In this document: positions 23,307-34,600 of the stretch, one piece after another
Layout: each line of letters begins with the position of its first letter
Numbering within the stretch: the first letter of the stretch is position 1
NCBI GenBank assembly: GCA_000320605.2
Contig: KB445791.1
Span: 514,272 to 578,271, forward strand
Length of the DNA: 64,000 nt
Direction: 5' to 3'
From: Gelatoporia subvermispora B
Lineage: Eukaryota; Basidiomycota; Agaricomycetes; Polyporales; Gelatoporiaceae
Translations under genes and position numbers: made by a program
The notes under the pieces: generated by a model
Told to the model about the DNA's origin: nothing
Database searches by the model: none
The model's input: the letters and a program-made list of their open reading frames with translations, nothing else

Positions 23307-25017
23307 ATGCTAGCAGGTCAGGCTGGTAGTGATGAAGAGGTCCTTGTTGCGTGAGTAGTGGAGCAAGTACTAGTCGTACTGGGCAAACCTCTGAGCGACC
23401 CACAGTGTTATGGGCCCTAGTGGTACGGGGAAGTCTACCGTGGGTCACACCTACTTCAATGTCTTTCTTCGGCTCATAGACTTTGCACAGTTCATCAATT
23501 TGGTCAGCAATTCTCGACTTGGGGTTGGACATGGACTGGACTCGCACACCGCCGAAGTGCAGCCCTCTCGATCGTTTTGGTTGGACGACCGGCGGGTGAG
23601 ACTGATCGATACTCCCGGCTTCGATGATTCCACGAAGAGTGACACGGACATCCTGGAGTTGATCGCGAGGTTCCTTTCCATCGAGTACGTAGCCAAGCGC
23701 ACTATAACGCGAACGATAACGTGTTGAGACGCCGAAAATCGCAGGTATCGGAAGGGCAGAAAGTTATCCGGCATTCTATACTTGCATCGCATCTCCGACG
23801 TACGGATGGGCGGGATTGCCCGCCGCAACTTCACGATGTTTCACAAGCTATGCGGGTCCGATGCCATCAGGAATGCAGCAATTGCCACCACTCGATGGGA
23901 AGAGGTCGATGCAAGGATTGGAGCAGAGAGGCAGACGGAACTGGCTTCGAAGCCTATATTCTTCAAACCCGTACTTGACGAAGGTGCCCAAATGTTCAGA
24001 CACGACCATGGGCTCGAGTCTGCACAAGATATCATGCGTTCCTTCCTGCGAAATCAGCCCAGGCCTTTACTGATCCAAAGGGAAATGGTCGATGAGGGCA
24101 AGCCTCTATCCGAAACGGAAGCTGGGCGCGAACTGCAGCGAGAGATCAGAACGCAGATGGAGAAGCACAACAAGAAGATGCAAGAGTTACGAGAGGAATT
24201 GCAGGAAGCCGCGAAGGATCATGACGACGAGCTGCGCGCGGACCTTGACAAGGAGATGCAAGACATGCGGGTGATGTTGGCGCGCCTGCAGAACGACGCC
24301 AAGAGGCTGGCCGAGTCCTCTTCCTCCAAGGAGCCGTCCACTGTGCGAAAAGTCGAGAAATCGCTTCCTCGCGCTCCTGCACCGCCCAATACTGAGGCAG
24401 ATCCGGAGCTGCCACTCTCCGCCGAGATCGCACGTACACCACATAGTCGTCCGATCGGCATCCCACCGCCTCGATCAACCTCATCCCCTGCGCCTTCTGC
24501 TCCGACAGGTACATCACTTCCGCCGCCGCCGCCAGTACCGCTTCCAGCAGCACCATCTACAGGAAGGACGCACTTACGAACACCCTCAGCATCGCGCTCT
24601 CAACGTGCCATTTCCTCCCCTCCTCAACTAAGTCCGTCTCCCACCACCGCCAGGGGTCCCGACGCGCACCAGGACCTGCTCTATGATCACGCCGAAATCA
24701 AGAGAATGATCGCAGATCTACAACACGAAGTCAGACAACTAAGGGAGTCGTTGCACGAGGCCCTCCAGTCGAACAACATCCAAGCCCAGCGTACTCTTGA
24801 ACGCCGCCTACAAGCTGTCGAGGGGCGGTTAGGTGGATTCACTCGTGACCCAGATGCAGGATGGCAAGTAGACATCTGGGGTATCATCACCCATGTTCCG
24901 AAAAAGCTATGGGCCATGCTCATATATGTTGTTGACTCCTTTCGCGCGGCACCTGTGGACCCCGGCTCACCTGCGTCTCATCGATCGAAACGATCGCGCG
25001 CCTCCCATCCCCCGTAG
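23307..25017 (+). CDS. AIG1-like GTPase with coiled coil, long type I
   Basis: Exons 23307-23350, 23406-23439, 23491-23684, 23745-25017. The start gives MLAGQAGSDEEVLVA, then the 34-nt exon VMGPSGTGKST (Walker A). Exon 3 has FINLVSNS, a conserved HTAEV in the switch I position and RLIDTPGFDDS (G3). Exon 4 has KLSGILYLHRISDVRMGG, NFTMFHKLCGS, AIATTRWEEVD (G4 position), IFFKPVLDEGAQMFRHD, a long charged coiled coil (about residues 230-330), a Pro/Ser-rich linker, a second short coiled coil and a hydrophobic patch near the end (WGIITHVPKKLWAMLIYVV). The stop at 25017 faces the stop of the next paralog at 25185, 167 bp away. A GIMAP-like membrane-scaffold role is inference. Confidence 0.85.
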
Positions 25018-25184
25018 TGATTTACTCGTAATGCAATATGCTCTTTGTGATATCATATGCACATGTAGAACCCATCGAGCTATGTCATCAAACTATGTAC
25101 TAGGCTATATGGAGAGCAGCTGAGGCGTAGTCAGCGCAAAAGAAAGCGTCCCAACATGACGAGAGAACTAAATGACTGTCTGCA

Positions 25185-27587
25185 TCAGTACCGTGCGTGG
25201 GGATATGAAGAGGAAACGTCTATCGAAAGCTGCGTATCGTGGTGCAGGTTTCTCAAAGGAAACTCGACTTTCACCCCATCCTGGCCATACGCGACGCCTA
25301 CGGAGACGATAGTTTCCTGGGTCCCATCAGCACTGTCATCCTGGACTATCTCCCGTCCCGTCGGTCGAAGAGGCGTCGGCGCCTGCTCGGCGGTACCCTT
25401 GCCCCTACTGACTTGCCCCTCCGCTTCGCCCAGTTGCTTCTTCAATGATTCGATCTCGGAAGACTTGTTCTCGAGAAGTCTTTCCAGCGCGCGAATGCGC
25501 TCCCGATCCGACATTGTGCTATCATCTTGCATATGCAGACGTTCATGACGACCGTCGCTCGCGACTGTCATCGAGCGCGAGACGACAGGTGTGCTCGGGG
25601 TTGGCGGCGGGTTGTGAGGCAGAAGCGCAGGAATCCTAGTATCGATGCCCGGTGGCGCGACCATAGGCGACATAACACGATTCGCCCTATTCCGAAAGTC
25701 GGAATGGACGAGGTCGGACTTGGCAGATGACGGGAGGATGGGTCCATGTCCGCTCAAAAAGGCGGTCATAGGGGGGCTGACACCTCCATAAGCTGAGCTG
25801 AACGTAGGTGTCGAGAGGATCGGAGTGGTTGGAGACCGGGGACGTGTGACCACGTCTATAGTGGCAGCCCGGCGGTTGTCTCTGGGCCGAGCCTGTTTTA
25901 CCTCGGGCAAGATGGCTGGAAAGGGAACGGGTCCAGCTGACTGATGTCGTGTAAGGGCAGGTGACAACATGGTCGTTGCTGTAGGATGTCCTGCCGGGGG
26001 GAGAGGGTTTGCCGTGCGGCGAGATGTCGCGGTGCCTCTTCCAAGCTGCTTGGTGCTCGCAGACGTCGATGCTTTCGCAGTTTCGGTATGCGTACTCTGG
26101 ATGGTGAGATGTAGTTTCTGGGAACCGTCCGACCGTCCTTTTCCCTTCTTCTGGGAGGCGACGTCTTGACATGAGGTGGACTTGTCGGATAGAGTCTGTA
26201 CATTGCCCCCCCGCAGCGACTCCGTAATATTCGGCTCGACTGCGAACGACGCGGTCGGTGTCTCCTGATTGGACACGACAGGAGTAGAGCTCCCTAAGGA
26301 CAGAGAAATGGGGGTCTCCGAGACAGACTTCGTAGAGGGCCCGGAGCTTTGCGCGACCAAGCCTCGCATGAAACGAATAGTACTAAGCTTCGTGACTTGC
26401 GCCTGAAGCCGCTTGAGCGCCTGATGCTGTCCGCTGAGCTCCTCTTGAATGTCTTGTTGCTTCTCCCGGTCGTGCTCTTGCAGCGCCTCCTGCATCTCCT
26501 CCTGTAGGTGACGCATCTCCTTGTCCTGCTTTTGAATTTGCTCTGAGATGTCCTGAAGCAGCTCTTTCCCCGCCGAGGTCTCTGAGACACCCCTGCTCTC
26601 GGAGAACATCTCTTCCTGAATGAGGAGCGTTCGAGGCTGCAAGCCCAGGAAGCAACGTATGATATCGTTGGCGGAGTCGATCCCACGAGAGTGACGACAA
26701 TACTTGGCGCCTCCATCGATGACCGGTTTGAAAAAGATGTCCTTCCCTGTCAGTTCTTCCTCCCGTACACGAGCAAGTTGTGGCTCGACCTCGCTCCACC
26801 GTGTCGTAACAAGAACGACATTTGGAAAGAATTGCTCGCCACATAGCTTTTGGAACATGGTGAGATTACGACGTGCCACTCCACCAATCCTTGGATCGGT
26901 GATGCGATGCATGTATATCACACCAGTCAGCCGCCGCCCTTGGCCATACCTAGTAATCCAAGTCACCAAATGGATCCGATGGTAAGCGTGCGCTTCGAGC
27001 TAGAGGTACGTACTGTGTTGATAGAAATGTCGCAATTACTTCCAGTATATCGACATCACTCTTGCTCGAATCATCAAATCCGGGCGTATCGATCAATCGG
27101 ATGCGATGCCCATCAAGAGTGAACGGTTCAGACAGCTCTATGGTCTCTGTGCACGAATCCAGCCCGTCACTGGTCCGCACCGATGAGTTGCTCACAAGAT
27201 TGATGAACTTATTCATCGATTAATTAGTAGCCCAAGTGGGCGAGCGAGAATGTACGCACAGTTGACTTTCCGACCCCGCTGCAACCCATTACTCTGCATA
27301 TACTTCAGTCGGTCATGATCATTCCAGCTATCTGTGCATTCTCACGCGATCAAAATCTCATCCGACATTTGGCTTGCGCCTGAATATGTGGAAAGTAAGT
27401 TCTGATAGTACCGAGGTCGGTCAGCGAACTGACTTGACGGAGTGGAGGGAGTAGTCCGCGCGCTACCCGGCGCTGAACGTGTTGAACTCTCTTTCTTCTT
27501 CGAAGATCTGGGCGCTTGTTTTACGCTTTCAGCGGCGGGCACGTTGTTGAGGTCGCTCTTGGTCTTGCTACGCGTGTTGTAAGCCAT
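25185..27587 (-). CDS. AIG1-like GTPase with coiled coil, long type II
   Basis: Start at 27587 (MAYNTRSKTKSDLNN...), a basic, Ser-rich N-terminus of about 80 residues ending SDEILIA. The 34-nt P-loop exon encodes VMGCSGVGKST. The next exon has FINLVSNSS, a switch-like SCTET and RLIDTPGFDDSSKSDVD. The last exon has RRLTGVIYMHRITDPRIGG, NLTMFQKLCGE, VLVTTRWSEVE, IFFKPVIDGGAKYCRH, a coiled coil (KEMRHLQEEMQEALQEHDRE and on), about 250 residues of Ser/Pro/Thr-rich disorder, and a final coiled coil (RIRALERLLENKSSEIESL). The terminal exon starts near 26950. It is more like 60395-62053 than like its tail-to-tail neighbour at 23307-25017. About 710 residues, the longest of the set. Confidence 0.84.
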
Positions 27588-30500
27588 GAGTGATGGCGAA
27601 GTAGATTCAGGGGATAGATTCCAGAGATTTCCGCGCACGACCGGATATATATACCTGACTGAATACTCTACTCAAGCACGCAGACCGTCAGGCTAGTCTG
27701 GAACACGATGAATGGAAGAAATGAAGACAGCTGCAACGCATGCATCCTGCATGTTGTCCAAGCATGGCAATGATTGACGACAGGAAGCCACGGGCGTGCA
27801 GATCGATGTACGACCATCCACAGAAGCCAGGTTCAAGCAGATATATCCTATCGCGACCATCTCCAGATCCGGCTGCGTCTGTAAGTCGAAGGAGCCATCG
27901 CGAAGGAAGCAACAACGTGATCTACAAGAAAAAGGTCTCCGCAAACTATTTGTCTGCATTTGCATTCACCGTAAGCAATATGTGAGCTAAACCACATCAT
28001 TCTTCAACAATTCGAGAATTGTGGTACCTGGCCGTTGTCGTCTTTACGTGTCGCGGGATTGGTTGAAGTCTATTCTGATATGTCGATGCTAAGAAGCATC
28101 ATATCTGAAGAGCCAGCTAAGACCAGATTGCCCATCATTGAGCCCAACGAGACACTATGGTACGTCCAGGGTCAGTGCGCTACGTGTCAGCGGCTGTCTG
28201 TCGCGCGCCAGGTGCCAGGCGCCCCTGGCTCGATGCACGTGGCCACCAGTGTAACACACTCAGATTTCTCTGTGTCTATCCGATACGAAGTAGACAAGCG
28301 AACCTGCAGGGTGCAGCAATCATGCGTCTATTTACTAGGTAAGTTCCAAAGTTTCTCTCAAGCTGAATACACCAGGGGGCTGTATATACACCAGATGTTA
28401 ATTGCATTATGTTCCTTGTTAACCTAAGGTCGCGTGATATCTGCGACTGGCATCAAGTCGAGACCATAGTATGCTTCGAACGTCCGGAGCTACGGCCACA
28501 ATCTAAGCCCCGGATGCATGAGGGCCTGATCTCGAGCCCCAGGGCCTCGAAACACATGGCCCGAGGGGACTCCATGATCGAACATAGTACATCGGAGCTT
28601 GTGTGTTGTCACAACATGCAATGTATCAAGTTCACGGCCCTCGTCGCCGGTTAGCACCCTGAAAGCAGAATGTCAACAAGGAGGAAATGGTGCTGCTCGG
28701 GTCAGCTGACACATAACGGACCTTTCGCGCCGTTCTAGAGCGTTTCGACGTATGACTATTCCAGAGAGGGCAGTGGCAGCAATCTTCGGAAACTATCATG
28801 TCGACTAGTCCCCACAGTCATAAGAATTGATTGCCCGCCCGTCGATGAGGATGTAGATGAGTGTCGGTTCCATATTGCAGCCACATCAACTGCCGCATCT
28901 CAGCTGCTGACCTCGTGTAGATAGCATGGGCTGGACACTAATTATTCGGGAATACTTGCCCTCGTCCACATTGGGAATGATGTTCTGGAATTTGGACCGC
29001 CGATGTATGCAAGTGCAAGCGTAGATGATCGCCACCAGAAGCCAGATAACATTTCACCTTCGCTGCTATACGTCTAGTCTTCAAACCATGCAGCTATTAA
29101 CATAAATTCTGTACTGTTACTAATTATGACACAGGAATGCATCGAGTAATAAAGTCTCAAAAAGTTGCGGCTCTTCGAATTCGAAAAGGCGAAATGAAGG
29201 CCTACTGACGCGTGTCCAGAGCATGGGAGATGCGATGGAAGCGCAGATATCTGAATTCAACGCATATAATCTCGAGTGGTAACCTGTATCTATGGCATGT
29301 TCTATCGTCTATAATTAACATATGCTAGCAGTCTAGTATCCGAGTCGTTCAACTTGACTCCATTTCGGATTTTGTGAGCGATAATGTTGGAGTTGCTGGG
29401 TTCCAGCCCCTACTGTAGACATACTTTGTACATTTGGGTTTGGAATTGTGTTCATCGGTTGAATACTTCTTTGAGCTTAACATGCGAAGTCGAACACAGG
29501 ATAAATAGGCCGTCCGACATACTAGATGCATGTAAGTGGGCGCCAGTCCCTGAGGAGGAAGCGGACTTGGGCGCTTCGGCTTCAGCACTCGGAACGCGTG
29601 ACGTCATGCACTTCGCGCGTCTCATGTGCATGAAGGGCGGCGACGCGCTTGGGGTGCACGACTTAACTTCTTCCCCTGACCACAATGTCGACCACCATTG
29701 ACCGAGCAGTCTCTCATGTTCCCTACATATGCACATATTTCAAGGGTGGTTTTAGAGACTACACCGTCTGAACGCGCTTATCGCCTCGGGGGCGAATTGA
29801 TGTCCACGGCGTGGGCGTCGGCAAAGCTGGTAAGGGGTCGTAGATCTTAGACTTTGCCCTTCTTTCAGCAAATCTCGAGGATCCTCGTGTTTTAATTTGA
29901 GCCTTTAGCCTGATAATTGTAACTCGCCATTCGCCTGGTATCTGTAAACTGACGTTTCCAGACCTCACCGATGTCATATCCGCATTGACTCCTTGTTTTC
30001 CTTTCGCACTCTCTCGCATCCACCTTGGATTTAGACACCACTGGATGCTTCCGACTACGTTAGCACTTGATGAAGCAGGATACGTGGATTAAGGTTTATC
30101 TTATGTATGTCGAGGACAGATCTCTCATGTTCATACGAGTTGATCAGCTGACTATATGCGTATACTAGTTGCGTATATGCGCACGCAGGCTTCTTCAACG
30201 CGTCTGCAAGTTGACCGTATGCGCACAGTTCCGGACGTTGTGCGCATATGGCCAACTTCATAGTGCGAAAGTGGGAAGTGGTGGTGCTAGTAAGACGCAC
30301 GGATATGTGGCAGAGGAAGCTCTCACCCGTACGTTGTCCATTGCCACATATCGACTCTCATTGCACCCCGACCTGCCCTAGGTCGCAATATGCACTCACT
30401 TCTCTTGGCCTTCTGTCGTCGACGTATGTATGGCGTCTCAGGCATACTAGCCAAGTAGCAGGGGGTCAAACATTTTTGGCCATCTGATCACGACAGGTCG

Positions 30501-31684
30501 TCCCGAAGGTCAACATGGAGCTGATGTGGCACCACTTAAGGGGCTAGCCTGCGCCGCCCACGTCTCATGCACAAGGCGTCTTGGAGCCTGGGGTAGGGAA
30601 TAATCGCAGGTGCGGAAATCAGAAGGTATACTGGAGTACTAATACACACTTATTTGGCAAACGTCGAGCTTGGAGGTGCTGGGCTATTCGCGTGATATCT
30701 TGGCTCGAGCATTGGAAGATCATACGCATACAAGCAGACAAAGCCCTGAACCACTGAGGACTCTAGACGGCTGTAACAACATACAGATCCACCACAACCG
30801 CTGTCTCGTGAGGTTCGGAGGATTATAGACAGGGTCTCGCACACGACAAAGGCCATGGAGGAAGGTGCTGTGGTTCAGCTGTCACAATCATCCCGTCTGC
30901 ATACAAGTTGGCACATAAACCGAACCAGCACAACGGCATAACTATGATCAAACATCAGAAGTGTTCAATTTTGGCCATGCAAGTCCAGCGGCAGCTCGGT
31001 GACAGTTAATCGACAAAATTGATCATTTCGGCTGAGGGATGCCCCAAAGTGACAGCCTCGACGGGTCGTAAATTACAATCAGGTAATATTAATTCAACGA
31101 TAGGCTGATAGCTGGAGGTGACCTGCTGAGCTGTGTACACAACGGGCACCATCAGAACCCAGGCCCGAGACGTTTCACGTGTTCACCGAAGTATTTCCAG
31201 GAATCCTCGACCTTCCAAACCATTCTAAATTCCCATCCTCTCAGCGTCCCAAGCTGGAAAAAATAGACAACCGTGGCGAACCCGTCGGAAGCAAATAGTA
31301 CAGGGCCTTCGATGGGACGAGGCGGGGCGCGGCACGTCAGCGTGGATTAGGCGGACTAAAACGGCTCCGGACGTGAGTATTTCGCTATGGCGAGACGAGC
31401 GAGTGTCGATAGCCATCAAGCTGACAAGAAGCATCGGATGGGGTAGCGTGAGGGCGTATGGAGACGGCTGGCGTATCGCAACCCCGAGCGCCCCGCGAGC
31501 GGCGAAAGGCGAGCAACTTCGGCCATGCACAGCGCGTGCGGCGGAGTAGAGGCCGCCGCTGATGGCGAAGTCGGGGAGCGCACGTGCACTCGGGCAGGGT
31601 CAAGCAAGCAAGCCAGCGAATGTCCGCGAAGAGTAGCGGGCCAGGGCCAGAGTCCTGGAAAGGGGAATTCAGGGGGAGTCAGGG
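27588..31684. other. Gene-poor stretch of 4.1 kb
   Basis: No gene could be supported on either strand. Open frames are short, and those around 28035-28430 and 29384-29700 lack domains and splice chains. It contains AT-rich parts (28960-29350) and a hairpin at 30218-30248. May hold decayed genes or old repeats not visible within one window. Confidence 0.45.
30218..30248. repeat. Perfect 10-bp inverted repeat
   Basis: TATGCGCACA (30218-30227) pairs with TGTGCGCATA (30239-30248) around an 11-nt loop. Related words (gcgtatatgcgcacgc) occur just upstream. Function unknown. Confidence 0.55.
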
Positions 31685-34600
31685 ATGTCTCCAGATTGCA
31701 GCTCGCCCCCGTCTAGATCAAACCACGTAAGGGGCTGTGCCGATCGACTGTGCGTCTGGCAACGGTGGGATTGTGGAAGGCAAAGGAGAGAGCTCGAAGG
31801 TAGTGACGTCATTTTGGCTCTAGGCTTGCCGGCGCCTAGGAGACGGCAGATTGAAGCGCCCGAGGGAATTCCCAGCTACTGTAGCTTGCTGAGCTCGCTG
31901 TCTCTAACTCTGACTGTCATCCGTGCGCCGTCCCTAGCTACACACCGACCCATCCCTTCGCTGCTGCCAAACACGGAGCCCACACGCCCCCCGCACGCAT
32001 CCGCGCCGCCGGACGCTGTCCTCGACGAGCCGGTCGCCGACTTTGCTGCCGCCATCAATGCCCGCTTCGCCCGCCATCCCACTTCCCTTGTGCCCCTCAC
32101 CCCGCGCACACCACAGCGCACCCAGCACGCCTCGCCGTTCGTCCCACCCACTCCGGCTGCGTTGCCCGCTGCCTGTGCCCCGCCCCCGCCCCCTGCCATG
32201 CAGCGTCCGCCACCCCCGATCGGCAGCTCCTCCGCGTCGTCTGCACCGTCTATTCGTGCACCATTACCACCCTCGGCATTCCCTGCGGTGACGCCGGCAG
32301 AGTTGTCTGATGTCCTCAGCGACACCAACGCACTCATCCTTGATATCCGTCCGCATGCAGCCTACGCCGCCGCCCGCATACCCCACGCGGTCTCGCTCTC
32401 GGTGCCCTCAACACTTCTCAAGCGTCCGTTATTCTCCCTGGCTCGCCTCGCGGAGATGCTCCCCGGTCCTGCCGCCCGCGCTCAGCTTGCTCGCTGGCCA
32501 ACCGCTAGTCGCATCGTCGTATACGACGCAGATACTGCTGCTCTCGCCGAGGGCAACGTTGTCGGTCTCATGCGTAAATTCCGCGCAGAAGGTTTCCCAG
32601 CTGAACGGCAGGTTGCCTGGCTCCGTGGCGGGTTCCACGCTGTGGTGCGCAACCGACCCGATCTTGTCGACACCGCGCCCGTGCATGACGATGAAGGGGA
32701 CGCGGACGAGGGTGGGGGAGCAGACGAGGCCCCAAATATAGGCAAGAGTGTTTCTGCGCCCGCCGGAGTGTCGTCGTTCGCCCCCCCTCCACCACGGTCT
32801 GCACCCTTGCGCACCAAACGACTCCCAATGTCGGCGTTCACGCACGCCTCGACCCTCCGCCCGTCAATATCGATGCATGCTCTGCCAGAAGGCGTAAGTG
32901 TATCTTGCTTCTTCCGTCTCATGTGCGACTAAACTTTCCCAGATTGCTAGTACCTCTGCTGTTCCACCAACGCCGATGGCAGTTGCCCGCGCCGACCCGT
33001 TCAACAACGCAACTGCGATCCCGCAAACGCCTGCAGGAGAGTTCCCTCCGATGGGCCGCAGTGTGTCGACACAGTCGGGTCATTTCTCGTTGCGAATGCC
33101 CATGCAACGCGGAGGTGCCAGCAGTATGCCCACAATATCCCCTGGGCATGGACATCAATACCCAGCACTCGGCCCTCGAGTTGCACATTATTCTCTTCCT
33201 CCTCGACAGGTGGGTCTTCGGAATATCTCTTCTATTATGCGTTCCTTTGTGGAGTGTGTGGGGAAGGAGTGGTGTGATACGCTCCAGTGAGGATTCGCGG
33301 CACCTATCTTCCGTCGGAATCCATCCAGTCGATGGAGTGTTATCATTCCCAGAGCCAGGCAGAGACACATTGGCCAATCGAGCCTCCACACCTCATTTCG
33401 CCGAAATTGAGAATCTGACGCTAGGAGGTTTCATATACGCATCTCAGATAAGGCATGCATCACTATTGGCCAATATGTGTCTGCCTGCTCCCTGAGGGAA
33501 TTCAGGTAGGCCCTCGAGTGCATCCAGTGACAAAGCACACGTAACCCGTGTCGCTTGTCCCGGACGATGCACTGGCCCGAGAATTCGATGTCCAGCTCGG
33601 ACTAGTGGGATCTCCCTCCAGAGCCTGTATTGAATGGGTACGCCGCCTGGCCTGTTACAATGAGCACGCAATCCGCCTCGCGACGTCGCAGATACCTCGT
33701 GGAGTGTTGGTAGTCATTCCGCACGGTTTAGATCTTTCGAGAAAGATGTCCCGTGACTTGTGACGTTTCATCTTTCTCGAGGATTCGTTAGCCCGTGCAC
33801 ACAGCGCTCGCCTGTTCGTCTCCACCATCTTGCTATCATGTCCACGATCGTTATCGGCCCACCGCTTTTCCTTTACTCGTTCTTCAGCTTCCGAGCTATG
33901 GCTTGCGATGGTGACTGACTATGCAATACTAACCAACCACTCTTGCGCAGGTCGCTTTCAACCCGTTCTTCGACAGCATCCGACAGAACATCGAACTCGC
34001 CGGCGGTCCGGCTTCGCAACGCGGCACCGGCATCCAACTGCGGCTACCCCGGCGCGTACGACGGCGCGTCGGTGAGTTACCTTTCGAATGGCTCCGTGAA
34101 ATCGCCCGTCGCAGCGGTCGCGCGAAGGAGAGCGACAGTGACAGCGATAGTATGAGCGAGGACAGCGTGAGCGGCGCGGAGAATGTACAACCTGCCAGGA
34201 CGGCGAAGCCTAGCAGCGTACGTACAGTGAAGCAGCAGGCGCACACGCAGGCGCCCGTGCGCCGACATCCGCTCCCGCACGAGCACCGTGGACATGGAGA
34301 TCCGCTGTCATCGCCGCCGTCGTCGCCAACACGTGCGCTCCCGCCGCGCTCCCGTACCTCATCTGGCGCACGCCCGTCGCCTCTGCATACTATGCATGAG
34401 CAGCCTACACCGACTGCGACTCAGCCGTCGCAGGCACACCAGGCGCAGGACGACAATCTACCCGGGAGCAGCTCGAGCGATAGTCGCAGTCCCGCAAGTG
34501 CCGAGGACTTGACCCGTGAGCTCGAGATGCAGTTCTACAAGATTGAGCTCGGAGAGCAGCGCCGGTTGATGGGCGTGATGGAGCGCCATTCGAAGGACAG

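Noticed and set aside
28035..28654. Overlapping open frames in the gene-poor stretch
   Set aside because: No domain, no consistent donor/acceptor chain and no homology recognisable by eye.
30218..30248. Hairpin considered as a terminator or CRISPR-like repeat
   Set aside because: Only one copy with no spacers, in a eukaryotic context; kept as a simple inverted repeat.
31876..32337. Gly/Ala-rich 153-codon frame on the minus strand
   Set aside because: Antisense to the Pro-rich N-terminus of the phosphatase; composition is the mirror of that low-complexity region.
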